64,000 bases of DNA, from positions 1 to 64,000 of the forward strand of contig NZ_AJLL01000090.1 in NCBI RefSeq assembly GCF_000317225.1. The letters run 5' to 3'. A program made the position numbers and the translations under genes. Within the stretch, counting starts at the first letter, position 1; every line of letters starts with the position of its first letter. Positions 26,091 to 35,455 of this stretch are shown piece by piece. A model generated the notes under the pieces. The model did no database searches and had not been told where the DNA came from. It saw nothing but the letters and a program-made list of their open reading frames with translations. This DNA comes from Fischerella thermalis PCC 7521. Lineage in GTDB: Bacteria; Cyanobacteriota; Cyanobacteriia; Cyanobacteriales; Nostocaceae.

Positions 26091-27170
26091 CTATTCTTCT
26101 TCAGAAGCATCATCCATATCTTCGTCTTCCTCTTCGTTTGTCTTCCTGACAGAGTTAGCAGAAACAACAGCTCCTTTTTCTAATTTTTCCCGTACTAGTT
26201 GCTTAATTTGTTCAGCAAATTCTGGTTTTTCGTCTAAGTATTTAATGGCGTTATCTCGACCTTGAGAAATATTGTCGCCATTGTAGCTATACCATGCTCC
26301 CTTGCGGTTGAGTACGCCAGTTTCTTCTGCTAAATCTACAAGACAACCCAAAGTAGAAATACCTCTACCAAAAATAATGTCAAATTCTGCAACTCTAAAA
26401 GGTGGGGCGACTTTATTTTTAGCAACTTTGACTTTGACGCGATTACCGAATTCCTCAGTTCCTTTTTTCAGGGTTTGAATCCGACGGATATCCAAGCGTA
26501 CCGAAGCGTAATATTTGAGAGCATTACCACCAGTTGTAGTTTCGGGATTACCGTAGCTGACACCAATTTTTTGTCGTAACTGGTTGAGGAAAATTACTGT
26601 GCAGCCAGATTTACCAATATTACCAGTGATTTTACGCAGAGCTTGGCTCATCAATCTTGCCTGAAGACCAACGTGGGCATCGCCCATATCACCTTCGATT
26701 TCCGCACGGGGTACTAGGGCTGCTACCGAGTCAATGACGACTATATCTACTGCTGCTGAGCGAACGAGTTGATCAACAATTTCTAAGGCTGCTTCTCCTG
26801 TATCTGGTTGAGAAACCAATAAGTTTTCTATATCTACGCCTAAAGCCGCAGCGTAAGTGGGGTCGAGGGCGTGTTCTGCATCAACGTAGGCAGCAATACC
26901 GCCATTTTTTTGTACTTCTGCAACGGCATGTAGTGCTAAGGTTGTTTTACCAGAACTTTCTGGACCATAAATCTCTATGACTCGACCTTTGGGTAAACCA
27001 CCGCCTAATGCCAAATCCAATGTCAGCGCCCCACTGGAAATGGTTTCTACCCGCATCCGGGTAGCGTCGCCCAAGCGCATGATTGTTCCTTTGCCAAAAG
27101 TACGCTCAATCTGGTTGAGTACCATGTTGAGCGCTTTTTGCTTGCCAGCATTATCAGTATTAACAGCCAT
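26091..27170 (-). CDS. recA: Recombinase RecA
   Basis: A 359-residue strand-exchange ATPase. Walker A is GPESSGKT (69-76), Walker B lies in [15 protein letters not shown], and the L1/L2 DNA-binding loops ([35 protein letters not shown]) are intact. The C-terminus is strongly acidic ([14 protein letters not shown]), as in other RecA proteins, where it tempers DNA binding. A candidate LexA box lies 52 bp upstream. xseA-xseB diverges from it, so two recombination/repair transcripts share the intergenic region. Confidence 0.99.
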   Translation of the reverse strand: MAVNTDNAGKQKALNMVLNQIERTFGKGTIMRLGDATRMRVETISSGALTLDLALGGGLPKGRVIEIYGPESSGKTTLALHAVAEVQKNGGIAAYVDAEHALDPTYAAALGVDIENLLVSQPDTGEAALEIVDQLVRSAAVDIVVIDSVAALVPRAEIEGDMGDAHVGLQARLMSQALRKITGNIGKSGCTVIFLNQLRQKIGVSYGNPETTTGGNALKYYASVRLDIRRIQTLKKGTEEFGNRVKVKVAKNKVAPPFRVAEFDIIFGRGISTLGCLVDLAEETGVLNRKGAWYSYNGDNISQGRDNAIKYLDEKPEFAEQIKQLVREKLEKGAVVSANSVRKTNEEEDEDMDDASEEE

Positions 27171-27221
27171 TCCTACCTCTATATATATGGATTTAGGGAG
27201 TGTTGCTTGGGAAGATTTAAT

Positions 27222-27237
27222 AGAACAGATATACTAT
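27222..27237 (-). promoter_or_regulatory. Candidate LexA (SOS) box upstream of recA
   Basis: On the minus strand the site reads TAGTATATCTGTTCTA. Compared with the cyanobacterial LexA consensus RGTACNNNDGTWCB it has one mismatch (T for C in GTAC), and its outer bases match TAGTAC..GTTCTA of Anabaena-type boxes. It lies 52 bp before the recA start, a fitting distance for repression. Confidence 0.55.
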
Positions 27238-27556
27238 TTTGACATTTTCCTGCGGCTAATCGCTACATAGTTTAACGCGGGCTGATCAATATTGCTAGGA
27301 CAGGGGATCATGCCATTTTAGATTTTGGATGAGGACACCTGATCTGGGTATAGGTTCTGTAGATTTATATCTGTTGCAATCATTTCTAAAATTGGTATTT
27401 GGTATTAAATTTTGTATTGTCTATCTTGGTTATTATGCAACATGTAGTAGCAATATGCCTGCTCAAACGCTACTACGATGATATTTTTACTTTTATTTAC
27501 AGAACTTTATGGGTATATACCCTGAAATCAATTAAAAACCAAAAATCCAAAATCAA

Positions 27557-28825
27557 ATGACTGCTGATGTTACTGACTTTTTGATTCCTGATACAGCTGT
27601 TAGCGTCGCCGGTTTAACTGAGTATATCCGCTCGCTACTAGAACAAGATGAACAATTGCGGCAAATTTGGGTAATTGGAGAAGTTTCTAGTGCTAACAAC
27701 CACCGCAGTGGCTTATTTTTTACTTTGCAAGACCCCGATGGGCAAGCAGCAATTAAATGTGTGGTGTGGAATGGGCAATTACCTAAACTAATGCAAAGAC
27801 CAACTGTAGGGGAGCAGTTGATTGTTTTAGGTAGTATAAGGCTATACCCAGCACGGGGTGAATATCAACTGTCTGTTTGGCAAGCTTTACCTGCTGGTGT
27901 GGGTTTGCAGGCGCTACGTTACCAACAACTGCGAAACCGTCTAGAAGCAGAAGGGTTACTTGATCCACAAAGGAAGCGATCGCTTCCTTCTCATCCCCAA
28001 ACGATTGCTGTTGTCACTTCACCTACTGCTGCTGCTTGGGGGGATATCCAAAAGACTCTCAGACAAAGATACCCTGGTTTACATGTTTTATTTGCTCCTG
28101 CTACCGTTCAGGGTGAGCAAGCACCGGAGTCTATTGTTAAGGCTATTGAACGGGTAGAAAAAGATGGACGAGCCGAGGTGATAATTTTATCGCGGGGAGG
28201 GGGTGCGGTGGAGGAATTGGCTTGTTTTAATGATGAACGAGTAGTGCGAGCAGTGGCTAATTGTACAATCCCTATTATTACTGGAATTGGGCATCAAAGG
28301 GATGAGTCTTTGGTAGATTTAGTTGCAGATGAGAATGTGCATACTCCCACTGCGGCGGCAGAACGAATTGTTCCGGCACTGGCGGATCTATATAATCAGC
28401 ATCAACAGAGAGTTGTGAGTTTGCAGCAAGCTGTGCAACGGGAGTTGGAAACTGCTGATGATCAACTGCAAGGACTGCGAGAACGTTTGCAGCGTTTACG
28501 CTTGGATAAGCAGGTACAGCAACAAATGCAGGCGCTGATTTGGCAACGTCAGAAATTGGTGCAAATCACGTCTGTTAAGTTACAACAAGCAACTCAGCAT
28601 TTAGAGATGTTACGACAGAAGTTAACAGCTCTTGACCCCAAGGCTGTGTTACAACGTGGTTATGGGGTGGTCAGGCAAGAAGATGGGATGATTGTTCGCA
28701 ATGCGAGTGAGTTAGCTATGGGGCAGGAGTTGGTGATACAGTTGGGTCAGGGTGAGGTGAAAGTAAGGGTTACGGAATTAATTAAACCACCAAGGCGCCA
28801 AGGACGCCAAGATTTGCATGGTTAA
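27557..28825 (+). CDS. xseA: Exodeoxyribonuclease VII large subunit
   Basis: A 422-residue catalytic subunit of exonuclease VII, which degrades single-stranded DNA in repair. The N-terminal OB fold (about 10-105; [24 protein letters not shown]) is followed by the catalytic domain with [30 protein letters not shown] and [16 protein letters not shown], then a long coiled coil (about 275-365). The last dozen residues ([13 protein letters not shown]) are encoded by a dispersed AAGGCGCCAAGGACGCCAAG repeat, so the native C-terminus has probably been replaced or extended. The stop overlaps the xseB start by 8 bp. Confidence 0.95.
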   Translation: MTADVTDFLIPDTAVSVAGLTEYIRSLLEQDEQLRQIWVIGEVSSANNHRSGLFFTLQDPDGQAAIKCVVWNGQLPKLMQRPTVGEQLIVLGSIRLYPARGEYQLSVWQALPAGVGLQALRYQQLRNRLEAEGLLDPQRKRSLPSHPQTIAVVTSPTAAAWGDIQKTLRQRYPGLHVLFAPATVQGEQAPESIVKAIERVEKDGRAEVIILSRGGGAVEELACFNDERVVRAVANCTIPIITGIGHQRDESLVDLVADENVHTPTAAAERIVPALADLYNQHQQRVVSLQQAVQRELETADDQLQGLRERLQRLRLDKQVQQQMQALIWQRQKLVQITSVKLQQATQHLEMLRQKLTALDPKAVLQRGYGVVRQEDGMIVRNASELAMGQELVIQLGQGEVKVRVTELIKPPRRQGRQDLHG

Positions 28826-29057
28826 GCGTAATAGTTCTTCTAATTCTAAGTCTGTGGAGGCTGAGGTCTGGAATTATGAGGCGAAGGTTGCTGAGATAGA
28901 GGGTATTATTAATCGGATTGAGGGGGGTGAGTTGGATTTGGCTGATGTGTTCGAGCAATTTGCTCAAGCTGTTGAGTATTTGCGTGAGTGTGAAAGTTTT
29001 TTACGTCAACGACAACAGCAAGTAGATTTGTTGATTGAAACTTTGGATGATCAGTAG
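28818..29057 (+). CDS. xseB: Exodeoxyribonuclease VII small subunit
   Basis: A 79-residue helical protein with the family pattern [40 protein letters not shown] and a C-terminal [11 protein letters not shown]. It packs on the XseA coiled coil and is required for the complex. Its ATG lies inside the end of xseA (overlap ATGGTTAA), consistent with translational coupling. The first 15 residues ([14 protein letters not shown]) are polar and variable. Confidence 0.9.
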   Translation: MVKRNSSSNSKSVEAEVWNYEAKVAEIEGIINRIEGGELDLADVFEQFAQAVEYLRECESFLRQRQQQVDLLIETLDDQ

Positions 29058-29103
29058 TTGGGGATTTGGTTTGAGTAATTGACTGTAGATGCTACGAGTT
29101 GAG

Positions 29104-29277
29104 TCAGTTGTTTGTAGAGGTGGAGGTAACTATTGATACTGGCTCTTCTATTCCACTGGTAGGAGCGGGTTTCATTTCGCCGCGAAAGTCTAGTATTTGC
29201 ACCAGAAGCAGATAGGCGATCGCTAAAATTAAAGAAAAAACGCCTGTAATAATTGCGACAATTTTTGAACGATTCAT
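29104..29277 (-). CDS. Small single-pass membrane protein (57 aa)
   Basis: A short gene converging on xseB. Reading from the ATG at 29277 gives MNRSKIVAIITGVFSLILAI, then AYLLLVQILDFRGEMKPAPT and a Ser/Thr tail; the in-frame ATG at 29283 would add two residues. AGGA lies seven bases before the chosen ATG. It has one clear N-terminal membrane helix (about 6-27) and a short conserved-looking DFRGEMKPAP segment. I recall similar short proteins next to xseB in other cyanobacteria, but the function is unknown. The longer minus-strand frame overlapping it is a shadow. Confidence 0.6.
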   Translation of the reverse strand: MNRSKIVAIITGVFSLILAIAYLLLVQILDFRGEMKPAPTSGIEEPVSIVTSTSTNN

Positions 29278-29340
29278 TTGCATTTCCTATATGGAAGTTA
29301 GAATGAGAGAGCAGCTTCATTGGGTTCTATTTTCTACTAA

Positions 29341-30348
29341 CTATGATATTACACTGAATTTTCTTTTTGTGTTGAGCAAGTATTGATTCAGGGAACTGAT
29401 AATATTTTTGATAAACAACATTATAAAAAATATTCTTTCTGTATGTCTAAATCCAAAAACATTTTGAATCAAATTATATGCTGTTCGTTGACTGTTATGT
29501 TTAAAATCAGGAGATAATATTAAAGTTTTTTCCAAGAATTGCAGGTACATTCCATAGTCAAATTTTAATGATTCTCGTGCCAATTCAAAATAAGATAAAG
29601 CTAATGCACGACGATACTTAATTGTTAATTGGTTTGACTGTATTAGCTTGTTTTGTGCTTTTTGTAATACTAAATTTTGGCATTCTATCCAACGAGATTT
29701 GCTACAAGTGGAAACTGTCACATTGCCGTATCTTCTATACACTGAATAGCAACCTGGTTGATATACTACTTTAGCACGATTCATTACTACTGATAAGAAA
29801 AAATCTCGATCCTGTGCAGCTGATAAGCTTTCATCCCATCCACCACTGTTTTCGATGGCGCTTCTTCTGTAGAGTAAAGAAGCAACCGCAGTCCACCAAT
29901 TTGCTAGTAACGACTCAAGAATATCAGCTTGTGTCGCAGCAATTTCTATGGAACCTAAAAAACTTGTTCCATCTCCATTGTGATATTGATGTCTCCAATC
30001 ACCATAAACAACATCTGCTCCAGTTGTTTCTAAATAACTTACTTGTCTGGCAATTTTTTCAGGTAATATGTAGTCATCTGCATCTAGGTACTGGATATAC
30101 TCTCCTTTTGATATCTGAAAGCCATAGTTTCTGACATGATTTCCGCCTTGATGAGGTAGAGATTTCCAGATAAGTTTATCACCGTAGCTTTTGATAATTT
30201 CTAATGAATTATCAGTTGAACCATCATCAATAACAATAATTTCGATATGAGGATATGTCTGCTGTAAGCAGCTATCAATCGCTTCCCTTAACCATTTTTC
30301 TGCATTAAAACAAGGAATGATGATTGAGACAAGTTTTGGCATTTGCAT
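29341..30348 (-). CDS. Family 2 glycosyltransferase
   Basis: A 335-residue GT-A fold inverting glycosyltransferase. Nucleotide-sugar binding is indicated by VSIIIPCFNAEKWLREAIDS (7-26), VIDDGSTD (about 39-46) and the metal-binding YLDADDYI. It has no membrane segment long enough for insertion, so it probably works at the inner face of the membrane. It is the last gene of a minus-strand polysaccharide cluster that runs down from 36745. The sugar added cannot be predicted. Confidence 0.88.
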   Translation of the reverse strand: MQMPKLVSIIIPCFNAEKWLREAIDSCLQQTYPHIEIIVIDDGSTDNSLEIIKSYGDKLIWKSLPHQGGNHVRNYGFQISKGEYIQYLDADDYILPEKIARQVSYLETTGADVVYGDWRHQYHNGDGTSFLGSIEIAATQADILESLLANWWTAVASLLYRRSAIENSGGWDESLSAAQDRDFFLSVVMNRAKVVYQPGCYSVYRRYGNVTVSTCSKSRWIECQNLVLQKAQNKLIQSNQLTIKYRRALALSYFELARESLKFDYGMYLQFLEKTLILSPDFKHNSQRTAYNLIQNVFGFRHTERIFFIMLFIKNIISSLNQYLLNTKRKFSVIS

Positions 30349-30485
30349 TTGACTGGATGTGTTGGAATATATTCATCAGTAATTAAAAACACAGAAATAA
30401 TATGGTTCTGAAATTATGCAAGATACAGTTAATATTTTGAATATAGCAATGTTAAACTGGGAAATATGATTGGGTGCAGTACTAT

Positions 30486-31763
30486 TTAATTCATAACTTT
30501 CCATTCTCGGGGTTGATAAAACAAAGATTGACTAGTAATCGTATTTGATTTCACTGTGAATCTAAAAGATTCGACTGCATCAAAAGAGTAAGCACCTTCT
30601 TTAATAAAAACTTTAGTATTGTAGACACCAGGATTCAAACAGCAAAAAGGCATATACATTTGTAGTTCATTTTTGCCTGGTAAAACCTCTAAATACTCAT
30701 TATCGTTGGCAGCAGTGAGATATAAGATCCGTCCATTTTCTCCACCAACATCTGTAATTGTGATGCATAAATTAGCATTAGTGACTCTCCGATGCGCTTT
30801 GCATTCTACACATAGAGAAATAGGCTCACCGCTTGTAGGTGTTGCTACGATATTGCCTTGTGCATCTTTAAAATATACAGAAGTAATATCTATACCTGTA
30901 CTTTCATTCTGAGATTTCTCTGGCAAAACTAAATAACCTGGAGATTTTTCTGTCCCAGCTAGACACAAATCTTCTTCATATTTACGCACTACAGTATCTA
31001 TATCGCCGGTAGTAATTAATTTACCTTTTGATATATATACTGCCGAAGTACAGACATTTAAAATTGCTGGTGGATTATGAGAAACTAAAATAAAAGCAGT
31101 GCCGTTATCTCGAAGTTTTGCTAGTCTGCGATGGCATTTCATTCTAAACTTAATATCCCCAACTGCTAAGACTTCATCAATTAGTAAAATGTCTGGCTCG
31201 ATATGGACAGCACAAGCAAATCCTAGTCGTGCTGCCATACCAGAACTATAGGTTTGTACAGGTGCATCAATAGCATCGGCAATTTCAGCAAAATCTATGA
31301 CATCCTGAAATCTTTCTTCAATTTCTTTGGTAGATAGACCCAAAATTGACATATTGGCATAAATATTTTCTCGACCCGTCAAAATTGGATTAAATCCTGC
31401 TCCCAGGGCAATTAATGGTGCTATTCTACCTCTGACTCTGACTCTACCAGTATCAGGCTTAATCAAACCACTAATAATGCGTAGTATGGTACTTTTGCCA
31501 GCTCCATTTGACCCGATTAACGCTAGCGCTTCTCCTCGTCTGAGTTGAAAGCTAATATCTTTCAATGCCCAAAATTCTTTTGGTCTTAAGACATCACTAT
31601 TTCTATTGACGCCAAACAATTCTGTAGTGATATCTTGCACACCATATAATAAAGATTGTTTTAAGTTTCTACAAAATTTTTTAGAAACATTCTCTACTGA
31701 GATGACTACCTCAGAATCGTCTGGAGGCTGGATAGAAATCTTTTTTTCGATTAAATCAGTCAT
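30486..31763 (-). CDS. Polysaccharide ABC exporter ATPase (Wzt-like)
   Basis: A 425-residue ATP-binding subunit of an O-antigen/teichoic-acid type exporter. It has Walker A GSNGAGKST (84-92), signature YSSGMAARLGFA, Walker B ILLIDEVLAVGD and the switch His in VSHN. Unlike minimal TagH-type ATPases, it has a C-terminal domain of about 140 residues (285-425) like the carbohydrate-binding domain of Wzt, which recognises the modified end of the polymer before export. The gene starts 2 bp after the permease gene ends, a clear transcriptional unit. Confidence 0.92.
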   Translation of the reverse strand: MTDLIEKKISIQPPDDSEVVISVENVSKKFCRNLKQSLLYGVQDITTELFGVNRNSDVLRPKEFWALKDISFQLRRGEALALIGSNGAGKSTILRIISGLIKPDTGRVRVRGRIAPLIALGAGFNPILTGRENIYANMSILGLSTKEIEERFQDVIDFAEIADAIDAPVQTYSSGMAARLGFACAVHIEPDILLIDEVLAVGDIKFRMKCHRRLAKLRDNGTAFILVSHNPPAILNVCTSAVYISKGKLITTGDIDTVVRKYEEDLCLAGTEKSPGYLVLPEKSQNESTGIDITSVYFKDAQGNIVATPTSGEPISLCVECKAHRRVTNANLCITITDVGGENGRILYLTAANDNEYLEVLPGKNELQMYMPFCCLNPGVYNTKVFIKEGAYSFDAVESFRFTVKSNTITSQSLFYQPREWKVMN

Positions 31764-31765
31764 GA

Positions 31766-32638
31766 TTAAGAACTTACTCTTTCAACTACGAAAGGCATGG
31801 CAAGACGAAAGGCGATCCAAGTCAGTAGTAAACCAATAATAGTAATTGCACTGACTACCCAAAATCCTAAAGGTTCTGATACTACTCCTGTGGTTGCTAA
31901 CTCTCGAGTTGTGACTAATAGAGGAGTTACAGGATTAAGCTTAACTAAATATCCAAATGTTCCTTCATTAGGAACTGCATAAACTACTGGAGTTAAAAAC
32001 AGCCAAAATCCTGTGATTAAACTTAGCCCTTTAGATACATCTTGATATAAAACTCCAAAAGGGGCTAATAAAATACCGATGAATGTTCCTAGTAAAACTA
32101 AGTGAATTAATGCTACTGGCGCTATAATCACCGTCCAACTTACGGAAACACGAAAGAATATAAATAATGCCACTATCAATATTGTTTTAATGCCAAAGTT
32201 AAAAAACACTTCACCTAGCTTTGCTAAAATCAGTGCTTCTCGGGGGAAATTAACTCTGGCTAACATCGGCTTGGCAACTGTCACTGCTTGCACTGGGCCG
32301 TTTAATGCTTCTACAAATGTTTGCCACAGAGCAGTGCTGAACATGACGTAAGCTGGGTAGGGTATATCTGTCACCCCGACATTGATAACTTGGGCACCCT
32401 TGGCAAGGGTAAAGCTAGCTGCCATAACAATAGGGGGTAAGAAAGCCCAGGCTATTCCTAAAAATGATTGACGATACTGGGCGCTAATATCACGTACCAT
32501 TAGCCGCCAAGCGAGTTCACGAGAAGCAAGTAAGTCTCGCCACATTTGTTGGAGTAATCGGAGGGGATGCTTCAGACTACTTTCTGGTGTATGAATCACC
32601 TCGGGTAGCTGATGTTTTGAATGCATGTTTGGCTTCAA
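31766..32638 (-). CDS. Polysaccharide ABC exporter permease (Wzm-like)
   Basis: A 290-residue ABC-2 type membrane protein with about six helices. The N-terminal amphipathic segment ELAWRLMVRDISAQYRQSFL is characteristic of Wzm/TagG permeases. It forms the export channel together with the ATPase encoded immediately downstream. Genes on both sides encode glycosyltransferases, which supports transport of a lipid-linked polysaccharide made in the cytoplasm. Confidence 0.92.
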   Translation of the reverse strand: MKPNMHSKHQLPEVIHTPESSLKHPLRLLQQMWRDLLASRELAWRLMVRDISAQYRQSFLGIAWAFLPPIVMAASFTLAKGAQVINVGVTDIPYPAYVMFSTALWQTFVEALNGPVQAVTVAKPMLARVNFPREALILAKLGEVFFNFGIKTILIVALFIFFRVSVSWTVIIAPVALIHLVLLGTFIGILLAPFGVLYQDVSKGLSLITGFWLFLTPVVYAVPNEGTFGYLVKLNPVTPLLVTTRELATTGVVSEPLGFWVVSAITIIGLLLTWIAFRLAMPFVVERVSS

Positions 32639-32777
32639 AGTTTTTCACCCTACTACACTGTAATACATTGCCAATCACAGGTGGGTTTTATCCACTATAT
32701 CTATATGACTGAGATATTCTCAATTTAGACTGTGATGTGGCAAAATTTGGATTTTTATTTACTGACAATAAAAAAGA

Positions 32778-34268
32778 CTACCGCGATCGCAGTTTTCTGG
32801 CAACGATCCGGGGTATATATAAAGGGTCATATGAAGATTTGATGATCATTGCCCGTAGTTTGCCAAAATATTCGTCACTGGGGTTGCAAGGGTAACAAGA
32901 TATTTGAGGGACGGCTTGAGAAATCAAATCGAGCTGATACTTGGCATTGAGGCGGCGGTTTTCGGCAATGCTAAGCATTAAGGCATAGGTGCGGGCAGCG
33001 TTAACAATGGGGATTCTCTGGATATTACTGAGGTCATACAACTGTTCTTTGGAACTTTGCCACCCAGCTAGGCGTTGTTCGATGTAAAACCTATCTCGCC
33101 AATCCATGTGTGCTTGGGGAGTTTGCTTCACCCATTCTAACCACTGACGCATACCTGCGATCGCACTTGAGTTTAACGGTTCCCCATAATTTCGGGCAAT
33201 TTGTTGAGCGCAGATTTCGGTGTCGTCTATGGTATCAGGTAGGGAATTACGCCACATTGCTTTACCCACTTCCATGCACCAACCACCAACAGAAATACCC
33301 TCTAGGGAATCTCGTACACTTTGAAGAAAAGGCAAGGCGTCACCCTGTGAGACATGTCCTGCGCTATGTTCTGTAACGAGATGCTGACGGTTGGCTAGAC
33401 TGTTGCGTCCATGCAAAAAGATGTGCTGATATCCGAGTTTTTTTGCTAGGGTAGCTGGGAGAATGCGATCGGCTACTGACATTCTGGCAGCAATCCGGGT
33501 AAAAGGTGCGATGTTGACACTGCCACGATATGCCATTGCTAGTACCAATCGTGAGTCAACACCCGCCGAAAGTCCCAGCCACAGTTTGCTCTGTTTTTGA
33601 TAAAGTCGTCGCAGTGCTGTGATCATACTTTGGCTCAAAAGTTCCAAAGCCTCTTCATAGTTAAGATCAGGATTGATTGGCGGTAGCAAAGGTCGGGGTT
33701 GAATGCTACCGTCTTTGAGTTCAATAACTTGACTAGGTAAAAGCCGACTGATGTCTACAAAGCGCGAAAGTGGTGGTGTAAACCACGATAGCCCTTGTTG
33801 GTAATATAACTGCCGAGAATCAGCCTTGGGTGAAAGTATATCAGCAAGTAAAGCTGGACTGCTCGATACCCAAACTTGACCGTCGCGTGTTGTACCATAA
33901 AAGCAACCGAGAAGTCCCGAGGCATCCATATGTACCTTGCCATTACCGATTAACACCCAACGACCTGCCCAACTGGCATAGAGGTTAGGTACATCGGCGC
34001 TGGCTGTCTGAGCAATCTCTGCTAATGGTTCGGAACGGGATTCTAGGGTTTCCACAGCCACTCCCAAGATTACCCAAGTAGTCCCGTTGGCATCGATTGT
34101 CCAACTAGCAAGGAGTTCGGGACAATAGGAAATCCATGTGGAGGCATCCAACTGGCAACAATGCCAATCGTCATACACACGAAAACTTTCTGATCCAATC
34201 ACAAACTGGCGACGGTGAGGCCGCATCATTAATGGGGAATTAGTAGTAAGCACAGATTCTTTTTGCAT
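32778..34268 (-). CDS. Asparagine-synthetase-like amidotransferase, no glutaminase Cys
   Basis: A 496-residue protein. The C-terminal half is an ATP-pyrophosphatase domain of the asparagine synthetase type with the PP-loop LGLSAGVDSRLVLAMAY (234-240 core). The N-terminal half resembles the Ntn fold (DASGLLGCFYGTTRDGQVWVSSSP at 115-138), but there is no Cys at position 2 and no RGPD-type motif, so it cannot hydrolyse glutamine. Such enzymes use ammonia or activate a carboxylate as in beta-lactam synthetase and lasso-peptide cyclases. Within this cluster a role in amidating a sugar acid is an attractive guess. It is 139 bp upstream of the permease gene, on the same strand. Confidence 0.75.
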   Translation of the reverse strand: MQKESVLTTNSPLMMRPHRRQFVIGSESFRVYDDWHCCQLDASTWISYCPELLASWTIDANGTTWVILGVAVETLESRSEPLAEIAQTASADVPNLYASWAGRWVLIGNGKVHMDASGLLGCFYGTTRDGQVWVSSSPALLADILSPKADSRQLYYQQGLSWFTPPLSRFVDISRLLPSQVIELKDGSIQPRPLLPPINPDLNYEEALELLSQSMITALRRLYQKQSKLWLGLSAGVDSRLVLAMAYRGSVNIAPFTRIAARMSVADRILPATLAKKLGYQHIFLHGRNSLANRQHLVTEHSAGHVSQGDALPFLQSVRDSLEGISVGGWCMEVGKAMWRNSLPDTIDDTEICAQQIARNYGEPLNSSAIAGMRQWLEWVKQTPQAHMDWRDRFYIEQRLAGWQSSKEQLYDLSNIQRIPIVNAARTYALMLSIAENRRLNAKYQLDLISQAVPQISCYPCNPSDEYFGKLRAMIIKSSYDPLYIPRIVARKLRSR

Positions 34269-34304
34269 GGAGGTTGTGTCCTTGGTTTGGCAGGCACACC
34301 CTGA

Positions 34305-35378
34305 TTAACTCTGGGATGAGGCTGTCATGGTAGATGTTGGCGGCTGTTGTGGAGGGATTTGATTTGGCAGTCCTTGCAAGTATTTTTTGGCATAGCGAGA
34401 GGTAAGATAATGGTTTAACACCTTATCTATTTGTCGCAGAATTTTGCCCACTACTCGAGAACCAAGTTTGCCAAGGGGAATTTTACGGACGAGGGGGTTG
34501 ACAATTGTCATATCTCGCCGCCATCCTAAGCGTTTGTACTTGTTTTGGAAGTACTCATCTTCGCTGAGATTCCACTTGTCACGTAGATGTTTCAAGCTTG
34601 CTAGTTCCCAAGCATCACTCCACCGCAGCATATAAAAGTGTAGGTCTGTCCATTTTAAGGGCGGGCCTGGTACATAGGTTACTAAGGATTCAGGTTCCAA
34701 GTAGACTGTACCGCCAGCCTCGTTAACCATAATACACAAATCTACGTGTTCTTTCGTATTCAACAGTCCTTCATCTAAAAGACCAATCTGAGCAAATATT
34801 TCTGTGCGTACCATCATACAGTGAAACTCTGCTAACCCGGTTTGTTGCCGTTGCAGTTGGGGACGTACATCTGCTACTTTCCGTCCTTGTTTGTAAATTT
34901 TTTCAATTATTCGCCGTCTGGTAGTCTCGCCTTTAGTTTCTACTTTCACACCAGATTCTCCACCTGCACAATGCACTTCTGTGTGTAGTGGTAGGTATTG
35001 ACAGATGAGGGGACTAACTATAGTGGCCCCAGTTGCTTCAGCACAATCTACTAATGGCTGCAACCAACCAGGTGTAACCACAACATCGTTGTCTATAAAG
35101 ACAACATATTTACTGTTAACTTGACGTAAACCGATGTTTCTTGCATGGTTGGGGGAAAGGTAGTGATCAGTGCGAATTAGTTGAAATTTCTTCTCAACTG
35201 CTTGAGTAGCGAGGTAATTTTTGATGTGAGTAGGTGAACCTCCATCAACATAGATTAACTTGAAAGGGTAATTTGTGTTTTCGTAAATACTTTCCAAGGA
35301 TTCGCGAGTGTAGCTAAAACGCTCACGAGGAACAACGACAATAGTAACTTCTGGCTCAAGAAATTGAGATTGATTCAT
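34305..35378 (-). CDS. Family 2 glycosyltransferase
   Basis: A 357-residue GT-A glycosyltransferase. TIVVVPRERFSYTRESLESI opens the fold, VDGGS is the nucleotide-binding strand end, and VVFIDNDVVVTPGWL is the DXD-like metal site. The motif HARNIGLRQV is typical of the rhamnosyltransferase-like subgroup. A C-terminal Pro/Ser/Thr-rich tail (IPPQQPPTSTMTASSQS) is unusual and looks dispensable. It is co-directional with its neighbours, with 36 bp to the next gene. Confidence 0.87.
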   Translation of the reverse strand: MNQSQFLEPEVTIVVVPRERFSYTRESLESIYENTNYPFKLIYVDGGSPTHIKNYLATQAVEKKFQLIRTDHYLSPNHARNIGLRQVNSKYVVFIDNDVVVTPGWLQPLVDCAEATGATIVSPLICQYLPLHTEVHCAGGESGVKVETKGETTRRRIIEKIYKQGRKVADVRPQLQRQQTGLAEFHCMMVRTEIFAQIGLLDEGLLNTKEHVDLCIMVNEAGGTVYLEPESLVTYVPGPPLKWTDLHFYMLRWSDAWELASLKHLRDKWNLSEDEYFQNKYKRLGWRRDMTIVNPLVRKIPLGKLGSRVVGKILRQIDKVLNHYLTSRYAKKYLQGLPNQIPPQQPPTSTMTASSQS

Positions 35379-35455
35379 GGTTTCAGCCTTTTTGAAATAT
35401 GCAGAAAAAAGTTAAGTGAACTGTTGTGAAGAATTTTGACCAGCCTTTATCTGTT

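Noticed and set aside
29051-29320. 89-codon minus-strand frame next to xseB
   Set aside because: A different frame of the same strand gives a 57-residue protein with a clean membrane helix and a ribosome site; this longer frame is a shadow.
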